Of a stretch of 64,000 bases of DNA, positions 44,041-53,321 are shown piece after piece. The stretch is taken from assembly GCF_030269365.1 (NCBI RefSeq), contig NZ_BSTF01000002.1, positions 186,001 through 250,000 on the forward strand. The letters are read 5' to 3'. A program made the position numbers and the translations under genes. The notes beneath the pieces were generated by a model. It was not told the DNA's origin and did not search any database. It worked only from the letters and a program-made list of their open reading frames with translations. The stretch is from Lentzea sp. NBRC 102530 (GTDB lineage: Bacteria > Actinomycetota > Actinomycetes > Mycobacteriales > Pseudonocardiaceae). Each line of letters begins with the position of its first letter. The stretch's first letter is position 1.

Positions 44041-44616
44041 GTGGCGGGGCGTCCGCGGGATCCCGAGCTCGAACAGCGGCTGCTGGCCACGGCGTGGTCG
44101 CTGCTGACCTCGAACGGCTACGACGCGCTGACGTTGACGCAGGTCGCGGCCCAGGCCGGCGCGCACCGGACCGACGTGTACCGGCGCTGGCGCAGCAAGG
44201 TGCGGCTGGTGGCGGACGTGCTCGACGCCTACCTGCCGCCGGTGCCCGACCCCGACACCGGCACGTTGCGCGGTGACCTGAGGGCGTTCGCGCAGGACCT
44301 GGCCGGGGCCTGGAACGAGCCGTGGAACGACGGACTCGTCGGGTTCCTCGCCGACCTGCGCGGCGACGGCGACGCCGAACGGACGTTCCGGGCGTTGGTC
44401 GCACGCAGGTCCCAGCCGCTGGTGGACGCCATCGCCCGGGCGGTGCGGCGCGGCGAGATCGCCGAGGTGCCGGAGCTGCCGTTCGTCGGCAACCTGCTCG
44501 AAGGGCCGGTGATGCACCGGCGGATGTTCGGGGGCGAGCCGCTGACGCCGCACGAGCTCGACGTGGTGACGGAGTCGGTGCACCGGCTGCTCACCGGGAC
44601 GTCGGTGACGTCGTGA
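44041..44616 (+). CDS. TetR-family regulator of the amidase operon
   Basis: 191 residues from GTG at 44041 (VAGRPRDPELEQ) with GGAGGG 6 nt upstream. The HTH is LTLTQVAAQAGAHRTDVYRRW, followed by RSKVRLVADVL. It is coupled to the amidase gene by a GTGA overlap and therefore probably senses the amide substrate or product. Confidence 0.9.
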   Translation: MAGRPRDPELEQRLLATAWSLLTSNGYDALTLTQVAAQAGAHRTDVYRRWRSKVRLVADVLDAYLPPVPDPDTGTLRGDLRAFAQDLAGAWNEPWNDGLVGFLADLRGDGDAERTFRALVARRSQPLVDAIARAVRRGEIAEVPELPFVGNLLEGPVMHRRMFGGEPLTPHELDVVTESVHRLLTGTSVTS

Positions 44617-46004
44617 CGCTGCACGACCTGACGGCGGCGCAGCAGCTGGAAGGGTTGCGCGCCAAGGAGTTCAGCTCGCGTGAACTGACCGAGCACTACC
44701 TCGGTCGCATCGAGAGGCACGAAGGTCTCGGTGCGTTCGTGACGCTGAACGACGCCGCTCTGGAGGAAGCGGACAGGGCGGACGCGCGACTCGGGGCGGG
44801 GGACCGGGCGCCGTTGCTCGGGCTGCCGATCGGCGTCAAGGACCTCGCGGCCACGGCGGGCGTCCGCACGACGTTCGGGTCGGCGGCGCTGCGGGACTTC
44901 GTGCCGCCGCAGGACTCCTGGACGGCCGGGCTGATCCGGCAGGCCGGAGCGGTGCTGCTGGGCAAGACGAACACGTCCGAGTTCGGTGCCAGCTGCTACA
45001 CCGAGAACGACGTCACGCCGCACCCGGCCGTGACCCCTTACGCGCCAACGAGGTATTCGAGCGGGTCGAGCGGTGGCGCGGCCACGGCGGTGGCCGCGGG
45101 GCTGTTGCCGGTGGCGCACGCCAGCGACGGGGCCGGGTCGATCCGCACGCCCGCGGCGACGTGCCACCTGGTCGGGTTCAAGCCCAGCAGGGGACTGGTG
45201 AGCCCGGCGCCCGCGGTGTCGTTCCTGAGCGCGGGCACCGAGGGACCGATCGCGCGCACGGTCGAGGACGCGGCGCTGCTGCTGGACGTCCTGGCGTCGC
45301 CCGCGCCCGGCGACCTCTACGGGTGGCGCAACGAGGGCAGCTTCACCCAAGCCCTCAAGCTCCGTCGTCCGCTCAAGGTCGCGACGTGGACGGACACCGG
45401 CACCACCGAAGCCACCCACCCCGAGGCCGAACGGGCGGTCGGACGCGCGAAAGAGGTGCTGACCGGACTCGGGCACGAGGTCGTCGAGGTTCCGCTGCCC
45501 GCCCGCTGGGACGAACCGGTGAGCCGCGCGATCCTGACGTGGTTCGCCTACCAGGTGGGCGCCGTGACCCAGCTGGTGGTGCGACGCCCGGAACTGCTGC
45601 GGCCGTACACGAAGAGCCTGCTCGCGATCAACGACACGTTGTCCGCCAACGACATCGTCACCGCGCAGGCGTTGCTCGCCCGCTACGCCGGCACGTTCCT
45701 GGCCGCGACCGACGACTACGACGTCGTCCTCACCCCGACGACGAACGGCCCGCCGGTGCCGATCGGCCACTACACCGGCGACGAGGCCGACCTGATGCTC
45801 AAGTGGTCGTGCCCCACGCCGTGGGTGAACCTCGCCGGGGTGCCGGCGATCTCGCTGCCGTCGCACGTGGACGACCAGGGGCTGCCGCACGGCGTGCACC
45901 TCGCCGGCCGCGCCCGCCGGGACGCCGAACTCCTCGCCCTCGCCGCCCAGCTGGAAAGCGCGCGGCTGTGGGAAGACCGCCACCCGCCCGCCTGGCACGA
46001 GTGA
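44613..46004 (+). CDS. Amidase (amidase signature family)
   Basis: 463 residues. The Ser-cisSer-Lys triad is visible: K76 (GVKDLAA), cis-Ser S152/S153 (SSGSSGG) and nucleophile S176 (SDGAGSIR). It hydrolyses linear amides; no GatA-specific partner is present and the sequence is not that of GatA, so it is a catabolic amidase. It is the second gene of a tetR-amidase-hydrolase-amidase operon. Confidence 0.88.
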   Translation: MTLHDLTAAQQLEGLRAKEFSSRELTEHYLGRIERHEGLGAFVTLNDAALEEADRADARLGAGDRAPLLGLPIGVKDLAATAGVRTTFGSAALRDFVPPQDSWTAGLIRQAGAVLLGKTNTSEFGASCYTENDVTPHPAVTPYAPTRYSSGSSGGAATAVAAGLLPVAHASDGAGSIRTPAATCHLVGFKPSRGLVSPAPAVSFLSAGTEGPIARTVEDAALLLDVLASPAPGDLYGWRNEGSFTQALKLRRPLKVATWTDTGTTEATHPEAERAVGRAKEVLTGLGHEVVEVPLPARWDEPVSRAILTWFAYQVGAVTQLVVRRPELLRPYTKSLLAINDTLSANDIVTAQALLARYAGTFLAATDDYDVVLTPTTNGPPVPIGHYTGDEADLMLKWSCPTPWVNLAGVPAISLPSHVDDQGLPHGVHLAGRARRDAELLALAAQLESARLWEDRHPPAWHE

Positions 46005-46018
46005 AAGGGGCGCCCGCG

Positions 46019-46891
46019 ATGCCCGATCCCGGACTCGGCCTGACCGAGCAGACCGTCACGCTGCCCGACGGCCGCGCCATCCGCACCGTCCGGGCCGGAC
46101 GGGCACCAGGACCGTTGATCGTCTTCGAGGCGGGGATGAGCGCGCCCGCCTCGTCCTGGATCCACACGCAACGCGAGGTGAGCGCGCGCTACCGCACGTT
46201 GTCCTACGACCGCGCGGGGTACGTCGGCAGCGACCCCGACCCGCACGACCGCACGCTCGACCGCATCGTGGACGACCTGACGGCGGTGCTCGACGCGATC
46301 CACGAGACCGACCCCGTCGTGCTCGTCGGGCACAGCTGGGGCGGCCCGATCATCCGCGTGTTCGCCGACCGCCACCCGGACCGCGTCGCCGGGATGGTGT
46401 TCGTGGACGCGACCCTCGCCGAGGTCATGGCCACCCGCAACGCCAAGGTGGCGGCGCGGTTCTTCGCTTTCATGGGGCTCGTCGCGAGGTTCGGGGGCAA
46501 GGGGCTGATCAAGAGGCAGACCTTCCGCAACGGTGTCGCGCCCGAGATCTCCGCGGCCGACGTGGAGATCATGACCCGCGACCACGCCAACCCGCGCGCG
46601 ATGAGGGCGGGCAGCCGGGAGGCCGCGCAGATCGCCGCGGCACTGCCGGTGCTGCGCCGCGTGCAGGCGAAGGGCACCCCGGACGTCCCGGTCGTCAGCC
46701 TCCAGGCCGGACTGGTCGAGCGCGGCATGACGAAGTGGCGCCCGCTGTTCAACCAGCACACGCAGGACCTGATGGACGCCGCGCCGCGCGGCGAGATGGT
46801 CGTCGTCGAACGCGCCGGGCACCTCATCCCGCAGGAATCGCCGGAGATCGTCCGGGAAACCATTTTCGGGGTGGCCGAACAGCTACCTTGA
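46019..46891 (+). CDS. Alpha/beta hydrolase
   Basis: 290 residues. The nucleophile elbow is VGHSWGGPII, the lid follows, and the last His is in ERAGHLIPQE. No signal peptide. It lies 14 bp after the amidase and 4 bp before the second amidase. It may open an ester or lactone in the compound the amidases act on; the substrate is unknown. Confidence 0.87.
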   Translation: MPDPGLGLTEQTVTLPDGRAIRTVRAGRAPGPLIVFEAGMSAPASSWIHTQREVSARYRTLSYDRAGYVGSDPDPHDRTLDRIVDDLTAVLDAIHETDPVVLVGHSWGGPIIRVFADRHPDRVAGMVFVDATLAEVMATRNAKVAARFFAFMGLVARFGGKGLIKRQTFRNGVAPEISAADVEIMTRDHANPRAMRAGSREAAQIAAALPVLRRVQAKGTPDVPVVSLQAGLVERGMTKWRPLFNQHTQDLMDAAPRGEMVVVERAGHLIPQESPEIVRETIFGVAEQLP

Positions 46892-46895
46892 GCGC

Positions 46896-48368
46896 GTGGA
46901 CTTCGACGAGTACCGCCAGTACGACGCCACCGGGCTCGCCCGGCTCGTCGCCGAGAAGCAGGTGTCCGCGGCGGAACTGCTCGCCGTGGCACGGGAGCGC
47001 GCCGCCGCGGTGAACCCGCGCCTCAACGCGATCGTCCGGGACGTGCCCGCCGACCCGCGCGACGACCTCACCGGCCCGTTCGCGGGCGTGCCGTTCCTGA
47101 TCAAGGACCTGGGCCAGGACTACGCGGGCCTGCCGACCTCGAACGGGTCGCGCTCGCTCAAGGCGCACAACGTCTCCGCGCACTCCACCGTGGTCCAGCG
47201 CTGGCTCGACGCCGGTCTGGTGATCTTCGGCAAGACCAACCTGCCGGAGTTCGGCGCGAAGGCGATCAGCGAGTCCACCACGTGGGGTCCGGCGCGCAAC
47301 CCGTGGGACCTCGAACGCACCCCCGGTGGTTCGTCGGGCGGTTCGGCCGCCGCGGTCGCCGCCGGGATCGTGCCGTGCGCCGGGGCCAACGACGGCGGCG
47401 GTTCGACCCGCATCCCGGCCGCCTGCTGCGGTCTCGTCGGGTTGAAGCCCGGCCGCGGCCTCACGCCGTTCGGCCCGGAGACCGCCGAGATGATGCACGG
47501 CGCGGCGGTGCAGGGCGTCGTCTCGCGCACGGTCCGCGACACCGCGGCGATGCTCGACGTGATCTGCGGCGGCGAACCGGGCGGGCCGTACTCGCCCGCG
47601 CTGCCCCCGGAGGCGTTCGCGTCCTACGTCGGCCAGACGCCCGGCAGGCTGCGGATCGGCGTGCGCGTGCCGTCCGCGATCAACCCCGACCCGCACCCCG
47701 AGGCGGTCGCCGCCGTCGCGTCGGCGGTGAAGACCCTCACCGACCTCGGCCACCACGTCGAGGAACTGCCGGAGGCGCCGTTCGACGACGCGGCGCTGGC
47801 CAAGGACTTCCTGCTGACGTGGTTCGTGAACCTCGCCTGGAAGGTCGCCGACGCCAAACGGCTGACCGGGGCGCCCGACCTCGCGTTCGAACGCGACACG
47901 CTGCTCATGGCCGCGCTGGGACGGGCCACGAGCAGCGTCGACTACGTGGACGCGGTGCAGCGCCGGCACGAGCACACCCGCCGGCTCAGCACCTACTTCG
48001 AGTCGTTCGACCTGCTGCTGACCCCGACGCTCGCGACCCCGCCGCCGAAGGTCGGCCAGTTCGACCTGCCGGTGTCGCTGCAACGGGCGACCGACGTGCT
48101 GCTCAAGACCGGCACCGCCCGGTTCCTCAAGCACACGCCGATCGTCGAGGACATGATCAGGGACAACCTCGGCTGGGTGCCCTACACGCAGCTCGCGAAC
48201 ATCACGGGCCGTCCCGCGCTGTCGTTGCCGCTGCACTGGACGGCGGACGGGCTGCCGCTCGGCGTGCAGTTCGTGGCGCCGCTGGCGGGGGAGGCGGTGC
48301 TGATCAAGCTCGCGGCGCAGCTCGAGGAAGCCGCGCCGTGGGCCGATCGGCTGCCGGTCATGAACTGA
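46896..48368 (+). CDS. Amidase related to 6-aminohexanoate cyclic dimer hydrolases
   Basis: 490 residues, the length of NylA-type enzymes (about 490). K70 (FLIKDLG), cis-Ser S146/S147 (PGGSSGGS) and S170 (NDGGGSTR) give the amidase triad, at positions close to those of NylA (K72, S150, S174). The context ACCGLVGLKPGRG is also NylA-like. The natural substrate of such enzymes is usually a cyclic or linear peptide amide. The stop overlaps the convergent hydrolase gene by 11 bp. Confidence 0.85.
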   Translation: MDFDEYRQYDATGLARLVAEKQVSAAELLAVARERAAAVNPRLNAIVRDVPADPRDDLTGPFAGVPFLIKDLGQDYAGLPTSNGSRSLKAHNVSAHSTVVQRWLDAGLVIFGKTNLPEFGAKAISESTTWGPARNPWDLERTPGGSSGGSAAAVAAGIVPCAGANDGGGSTRIPAACCGLVGLKPGRGLTPFGPETAEMMHGAAVQGVVSRTVRDTAAMLDVICGGEPGGPYSPALPPEAFASYVGQTPGRLRIGVRVPSAINPDPHPEAVAAVASAVKTLTDLGHHVEELPEAPFDDAALAKDFLLTWFVNLAWKVADAKRLTGAPDLAFERDTLLMAALGRATSSVDYVDAVQRRHEHTRRLSTYFESFDLLLTPTLATPPPKVGQFDLPVSLQRATDVLLKTGTARFLKHTPIVEDMIRDNLGWVPYTQLANITGRPALSLPLHWTADGLPLGVQFVAPLAGEAVLIKLAAQLEEAAPWADRLPVMN

Positions 48369-49314
48369 GGAACTCGAGCAGTTCGGCGGTCACGAACCGC
48401 GGGTTCTCCTCGACGAGCCAGTGGCCCGCGTTCGGGACGTCGAGCGCGGCGACGATGTTCGGGACGCGCGGTGCGATCGTGCCCCTGATCGCCTGCGCCT
48501 GGCCCTCCGCGGCCAGCACCAGCGTCGGGTCCTGCACGGGCCGGGCGGCCACGGTGTCCCGGACGTCCTGGTCGAGCGCGCGGTACAGGCCGAAGCCGTT
48601 GGACAGCGTCCTGCCGTAGGTGCGGGCGTACTCGTCGATCTCCTGGTCGGTGAACGGGGACTTCGTGGACGTGCCGCCGAACGCGCTGCCCTGGTAGGAC
48701 ACCTGCGGGTAGAAGAGGTTCAGGTACTCCCGCACGTCGTTCTGCACGACCGCCTCGGGCACCTGCGGCTGCGAGTGGAACGCGATGTGCCAGCTCAGGC
48801 TCCGGTACGTGCGCGCGTCGATCGCCGGGCCGGGCAACGGCAGGTCGAGGTAACCGAGGCGGGCGGTGTCCTCGGGGAACTGGCTCGCGTACTGGAACGC
48901 GACGGCGGCGCCCAGGTCGTGGCCGACGATCGAGGCGTTCTCGATGCCCAGCTGGCTGGTCAGCCCGTGCACGTACCTCGCGAGCGTGGCCTTGTCGAAA
49001 CCCTTCGGCGTACCGGTGCTGTCGCCGAGTCCGGGCAGGTCGAGGGCGTAGACGGTGTGGCGTTCGGCGAGCGCGGGCATGATCGGCCACCAGCCGTACC
49101 AGGTCTGCGGCCAGCCGTGCAGCAGCACGACCGGGCTGCCGCTGCCGCCGGTGACGTAGTGCATCTTCACCCCGTCGACGTCGGCGAACTCGTGCCGGAA
49201 CGTCCGCTGGAAGGCCGGGTCGTGCTGGGTGACGGCGGCATGGGCGGGGACGTCGGCGGCAGGGGCGGAACAGGCGGTGATCAGGAGCAACAGCGCGACT
49301 GTGAGGCGTTTCAT
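48358..49314 (-). CDS. Lipoprotein with epoxide-hydrolase-like alpha/beta fold
   Basis: 318 residues. The first 15 residues end in a lipobox (LLITAC, Cys15), so it is probably anchored outside the membrane. The enzyme has HGWPQ at 66-70, nucleophile D133 in VGHDLGA and a final His in NAGHWLVEE. An Asp nucleophile is typical of epoxide hydrolases and dehalogenases. The ATG at 49314 starts the lipobox; the longer frame to 49371 is discounted. It diverges from the XRE-cupin gene. Confidence 0.85.
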   Translation of the reverse strand: MKRLTVALLLLITACSAPAADVPAHAAVTQHDPAFQRTFRHEFADVDGVKMHYVTGGSGSPVVLLHGWPQTWYGWWPIMPALAERHTVYALDLPGLGDSTGTPKGFDKATLARYVHGLTSQLGIENASIVGHDLGAAVAFQYASQFPEDTARLGYLDLPLPGPAIDARTYRSLSWHIAFHSQPQVPEAVVQNDVREYLNLFYPQVSYQGSAFGGTSTKSPFTDQEIDEYARTYGRTLSNGFGLYRALDQDVRDTVAARPVQDPTLVLAAEGQAQAIRGTIAPRVPNIVAALDVPNAGHWLVEENPRFVTAELLEFLSS

Positions 49315-49335
49315 GCTTCGAGCTTGGCGTGTGAT

Positions 49336-49372
49336 TGCCAGAACTGGCACGAAAACTTGCCGTCGTGGCAAG
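49336..49372. promoter_or_regulatory. Two palindromes between the epoxide-hydrolase and XRE-cupin genes
   Basis: TGCCAG-AA-CTGGCA (49336-49349) and CTTGCC-GTCGT-GGCAAG (49356-49372), both built from a TGCC/GGCA core, centres 21-22 bp apart. They lie in the 68-bp gap between divergent genes and are probably operators of the XRE protein. Confidence 0.6.
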
Positions 49373-49382
49373 ATGGCCGGTC

Positions 49383-49970
49383 ATGAACCGCGAAACCGAA
49401 GAGGTCCTCGACGGGGTGGGCGCGCGGCTGCGGACGTTGCGGCGGCACCGCGGCATCACCCTCGCCGACCTCGCGACGACCACCGGGATCTCGGAGAGCA
49501 CGCTGTCGCGGCTGGAGAGCGGGCAGCGGCGGGCGACGCTGGAACTGCTGCTGCCGTTGTCGCGCGTGTACGACGTGCCGCTGGACGACCTCGTCGGCGC
49601 CCCGCGCACCGGTGACCCGCGCATCCACCTGAAGCCGATCCACAAGTACGGCATGACGTTCGTGCCGTTGTCGCGACGGCCGGGTGGCGTGCAGTCGTTC
49701 AAGATGCTCATCCCGGCCGTGCCCGAACCGCTGGAACCGGCGTTGAAGACGCACGACGGGTTCGAGTGGCTCTACGTCCTGAACGGACGGTTGCGGCTGG
49801 TGCTCGACGACCTCGACCTGACGTTGCCGCCGGGCGAGGCCGCCGAGTTCGACACCGGGAAACCGCACTGGCTCGGCAGCGCGGACGGCGGCGCGGTCGA
49901 ACTGCTGATCCTGTTCGACCCCCAGGGGGTGCGCGCGCACGTCCAGGCCGACGGGGTCACGCCCGGCTGA
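49383..49970 (+). CDS. XRE-family regulator with cupin domain
   Basis: 195 residues. HTH near 15-65 (LRTLRRHRGITLADLATTTG, ISESTLSRLESGQR), cupin near 110-190 (FEWLYVLNGRLRLVLDD, PHWLGSADGG). Such proteins sense small ligands through the cupin. A CAAGAT at 49369-49374 lies 8 nt before the ATG, without Shine-Dalgarno. Likely controls the divergent epoxide-hydrolase-like gene. The end overlaps the convergent MFS gene by 14 bp. Confidence 0.9.
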   Translation: MNRETEEVLDGVGARLRTLRRHRGITLADLATTTGISESTLSRLESGQRRATLELLLPLSRVYDVPLDDLVGAPRTGDPRIHLKPIHKYGMTFVPLSRRPGGVQSFKMLIPAVPEPLEPALKTHDGFEWLYVLNGRLRLVLDDLDLTLPPGEAAEFDTGKPHWLGSADGGAVELLILFDPQGVRAHVQADGVTPG

Positions 49971-51171
49971 AGCGGGTCGCGAGCAGGCCGACCAGCGTGA
50001 TCACCGCGAGGACCACCCCGTAGCCGACGGCCATCGAGGCCGCGCCGACCACGCCGACGAACAGGCCCGCGACGATCGCCGCGCTGCCCATCGCGAGGTA
50101 GCCGACGAAGAAGATCGCCGTGAACAACGCCGCCCGCTCGTGCGGCGCGACCTCGGGCACGAGCCCGCGGGTGGTGCCGGCGAACGACGCGCCGATCCCC
50201 GCGCCGCCGACGATCGCCGACGCCCACAGCAACGGCAGCGAGGTGGCGCCGATGCTGCCGATGAACAGCACCGCACCCACGACCATCGCCCCGATGCCGG
50301 CCGTGCGCAGCAACGGCGGCCGGTACCGGCTGGTGAACGCGGAGGCCACGGTGGACGCTCCGAGCGCGACGAAGGCCAGCAGTGACCCCACGATCGGGCT
50401 CTTCACCGCGAACACCGCGACCAGCAGCGCGGGCACGAGTCCCATGAACGCCGTCATCGTCATGAACCCGCCGACGATGCCGGGCACCGTCGTCCAGTAG
50501 AGCCTGCGCACCTGGACCGGCAACTTCAGGCGGGGGTTGAGCGACGCGATCGCGCCCGGCTTGCGCGTCGCGGTCTCGGGCGTGAAGACGGCGAAGAGCG
50601 TGCCGGCGGCCATGACCACGGCGAGCACGAGCCACACGTCGAAGGCCGCGTTCGAGGAGAACTCGGCCAGCACACCCGCGAACAGCGCGCCGATCGCCAG
50701 CCCGCCGAGCGGCGCCATGCTGGTCATCTGCGCGCCGAGTTTCTTGAACCTCTCCGGCGCGAGTTCCACGACCGCCGCGCTCAGGGCGGCCGACGCGGCA
50801 CCGGTCGCCACGCCCTGCACGACCCTGGCGGCGATGACCCAGCCGATCGACGGCGCGAACAGGAACATCAGCATCGCCACGAGGTCGACGCCGAGCGCCG
50901 CGATCATCAGCGGCCGCCGTCCCACGTGGTCCGACAGCGACCCGATCACCAGGATCGACACCAGCAGCGAGAACGCGTAGATGCCGAACGCGAGCGTCAG
51001 CACCCAGGGCGCGAAGCCCCATTCGTGCTGGTAGACGGGCAGCAACGGGGTCGGTGCGCCGGCCGCGACGAGGATCGCCACCATCGCCGCCGAGATGCCC
51101 GCGAAGCCGGCGCCGCGGGACAGGAGAGGCCGCCGCGCGGTCGTGGCGGGACGGTCGAGCAGTGCGGTCAT
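49957..51171 (-). CDS. MFS exporter, 12 helices
   Basis: 404 residues with about 12 hydrophobic helices. The loop 2-3 motif is GSLSDHVGRRPLM, and the middle loop 200-225 is charged. It has the DHA1 drug-exporter layout. It lies opposite an HxlR gene with a palindrome in between, which makes it the probable target of that repressor. Confidence 0.88.
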   Translation of the reverse strand: MTALLDRPATTARRPLLSRGAGFAGISAAMVAILVAAGAPTPLLPVYQHEWGFAPWVLTLAFGIYAFSLLVSILVIGSLSDHVGRRPLMIAALGVDLVAMLMFLFAPSIGWVIAARVVQGVATGAASAALSAAVVELAPERFKKLGAQMTSMAPLGGLAIGALFAGVLAEFSSNAAFDVWLVLAVVMAAGTLFAVFTPETATRKPGAIASLNPRLKLPVQVRRLYWTTVPGIVGGFMTMTAFMGLVPALLVAVFAVKSPIVGSLLAFVALGASTVASAFTSRYRPPLLRTAGIGAMVVGAVLFIGSIGATSLPLLWASAIVGGAGIGASFAGTTRGLVPEVAPHERAALFTAIFFVGYLAMGSAAIVAGLFVGVVGAASMAVGYGVVLAVITLVGLLATRFSRA

Positions 51172-51220
51172 CGCACTTCCTTCGCTGGGGAGCGGGCAAT
51201 GCGACGACGGTAGGCCGGTT

Positions 51221-51239
51221 CACTTCGTTTTTGCAAGTG
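51221..51239. promoter_or_regulatory. HxlR-type operator candidate
   Basis: CACTT-N9-AAGTG in the 122-bp gap between the MFS and hxlR genes. It is like the ACTT...AAGT sites known for HxlR/YodB regulators. Confidence 0.5.
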
Positions 51240-51293
51240 TGCTCTGCATCGCGCAGCTGGATACGTTCAAGCAAGCGCGCTACGATCAGTGTT

Positions 51294-51947
51294 GTGAAGC
51301 GACGCGACTTCGGTCAGTACTGCGGCCTCGCCCGCGCCCTGGAACTGGTGGGCGAGCGGTGGGCGTTGCTGATCGTGCGCAACCTGCTGGTGCGCCCGCA
51401 CCGCTACACCGAACTCCAGACGGGTCTCGCGGGAATCCCGACGAACGTGCTGGCCACGCGCCTGAAGGAGCTGGAGCAGGCGGGCCTCGTCGAACGCCGG
51501 GTGGCGCCCGCGCCGGCCAGGGGAGTCGTCTACGCGCTCACCGAGGTGGGCCGCTCGCTCGAGCCCGCGCTGCTGTCGCTGGCCCGCTGGGGCGCGACGC
51601 AGCTGGGTGAGCCGCAGCCGGGTGACCGGGTGACGCCGGAGGGCATGGCGCTGAACATGCGCGCGGCGTTCCGGCCCGAGCAGGCGGTGGACCTGACGGC
51701 GGCCTGGGAGATCCACGTGCGCGACGCCGTCGTCCACGTCGTGATCACCGACGGCGCGCTGACGACCGGCCTCGGTGAGTCGCCGGTCGAGCCGGACCTG
51801 GTGATCACGCCTCAGCTCGACGAGGACGCGCTGCCGTCGTTCCGCGCGGTCGTGCACGCGATCCGCGAGGGGGCCGTCGAACTGGGTGGCCGCCGCAAGC
51901 TGCTGGACACGTTCCTGCGCGTCTTCACCGCTCCGCGCGCGGCCTGA
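51294..51947 (+). CDS. HxlR-family regulator with SCP2-like C-terminal domain
   Basis: 217 residues. The HxlR HTH reads ALELVGERWALLIVRNLL, then YTELQTGLAGIPTNVLATRLKELE. The C-terminal half (VVHVVITDGAL, EPDLVITPQL) is SCP2-like and may bind a ligand. GTG at 51294 has TACGAT at 51281-51286, 7 nt upstream, and no Shine-Dalgarno, so leaderless. It probably represses the divergent MFS gene. Confidence 0.88.
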   Translation: MKRRDFGQYCGLARALELVGERWALLIVRNLLVRPHRYTELQTGLAGIPTNVLATRLKELEQAGLVERRVAPAPARGVVYALTEVGRSLEPALLSLARWGATQLGEPQPGDRVTPEGMALNMRAAFRPEQAVDLTAAWEIHVRDAVVHVVITDGALTTGLGESPVEPDLVITPQLDEDALPSFRAVVHAIREGAVELGGRRKLLDTFLRVFTAPRAA

Positions 51948-52095
51948 GGGCCACCGAGCCCGCCAGGATCAGTCCGGCGGCGACGAGCAGGGCGTGCGGT
52001 ACGAGCAGGCCTGCCGCGACCAGCGCGAGCGCGATCACGTGCCACGGCCAGGTGCGCGCGGGGGACTTGGTGGCGGTCTTCGGGACGGTCTTCAT
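51925..52095 (-). CDS. 56-residue membrane protein
   Basis: ATG at 52095 with GGAGGCGCC upstream. Basic N-terminus (KTATKSPARTWPW), then two hydrophobic segments (HVIALALVAAGLLVPHALLVA and AGLILAGSVAL). It overlaps the convergent HxlR gene by 23 bp. Function unknown. Confidence 0.65.
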   Translation of the reverse strand: MKTVPKTATKSPARTWPWHVIALALVAAGLLVPHALLVAAGLILAGSVALRPRAER

Positions 52096-52367
52096 CGGGC
52101 GCCTCCGGGGGCTTGAGGGCGTCACCTCCACCCTGCATCCGATATGTCCGGTTTGGCGATCGGTCGCGGCACCCAAGTCCGCATGGGGGAGACGCCCACC
52201 CCGCCGCGCGGTCGTGAGTGTCGCCACCCCCGCCCCTGCCGCGGCCCGCCGACCGGCGCGCATGCCGCCGCCCCGCGAACATGGGTGTTGCCACGGATGG
52301 ACAGGTGGCGCCCCCGCCCGTCAGCCTCGCAGGCGTGGCGGGAAGTGATCACGGAGAGGCGGCTCGT

Positions 52368-53321
52368 GTGTCGTTGTTCGGGCGGATCTTCCTGCTCAAC
52401 GCCCTGGTCCTGGTCGTGGCGGCCGCTCTGCTGGTGTTCGGGCCGGCCACGGTGTCCACGCCCGCGTTGTCGCGCGAGATGCTCGTGCTGGCGGCGGGGC
52501 TGGCGGTGATGCTGATCGCCAACGCCGCGCTGATCCGGGTCGGGCTCGCGCCGCTCGGGCGGTTGACCCGGGCGATGACCACCATCGACCTGCTCAAGCC
52601 GGGGCCTCGGTTGCAGGCCACCGGGCACGGCGAGATCGCCGAGCTGATCACCACGTTCAACAGCATGATCGACCGGCTGGAGGCCGAGCGCGGCTACAGC
52701 TCCGCGATCGCGTTGTCCGCGCAGGAGTCCGAACGGCGGCGCGTCGCGCAGGAGCTGCACGACGAGGTGGGGCAGTCGCTGACGGCCGTGCTGCTGAGCC
52801 TCAAGCGGGTGGCCGACCAGTCGCCGCAGGAGACCCGCGAGGAGCTGCTCGTCGTGCAGGAGACGACGCGCAGCACGCTCGACGAGATCCGGCGGATCGC
52901 GCGGCGGCTGCGGCCCGGCGTGCTGGAGGAGCTGGGACTGGTCAGCGCGCTCAAGGCCCTCACCAACGAGATCTCCGAACCCACCGGGCTCGCGATCAAG
53001 CGGTCGTTCGACAAGAACCTGCCCGCGCTCGACGCCGAGACCGAGCTCGTGGTCTACCGCGTCGCGCAGGAAGGGCTGACCAACACCGTGCGGCACGCCA
53101 ACGCCGACGCGGCCGTGGTGAGCCTCACCGCGCGACCGTCCGAAGTGGAGCTGCGCATCCGGGACGACGGCCGGGGGATCGGCACCAACCAGGAGGGCGC
53201 GGGCATCAGGGGGATGCGGGAGCGGGCGTTGCTCATCAGCGCGGACCTGTCGGTGGGCCGGGCGCCCGGCGGCGGGACCGAGGTCAGGCTCGTGGTGAAG
53301 GCCAAGGGGGAGAGCGAATGA
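52368..53321 (+). CDS. NarL-type sensor histidine kinase
   Basis: 317 residues from GTG at 52368 with GGAGAGG upstream. Two TM segments near 7-25 and 40-60 with a very short external loop, HAMP near 60-110, HisKA_3 with H131 (RRVAQELHDEVGQS), HATPase_c at the end (DDGRGIG, GIRGMRERA). Because the outside loop is so short it probably senses the membrane or an intracellular state. The response regulator overlaps by ATGA, and the antiporter genes follow directly. Confidence 0.93.
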   Translation: MSLFGRIFLLNALVLVVAAALLVFGPATVSTPALSREMLVLAAGLAVMLIANAALIRVGLAPLGRLTRAMTTIDLLKPGPRLQATGHGEIAELITTFNSMIDRLEAERGYSSAIALSAQESERRRVAQELHDEVGQSLTAVLLSLKRVADQSPQETREELLVVQETTRSTLDEIRRIARRLRPGVLEELGLVSALKALTNEISEPTGLAIKRSFDKNLPALDAETELVVYRVAQEGLTNTVRHANADAAVVSLTARPSEVELRIRDDGRGIGTNQEGAGIRGMRERALLISADLSVGRAPGGGTEVRLVVKAKGESE

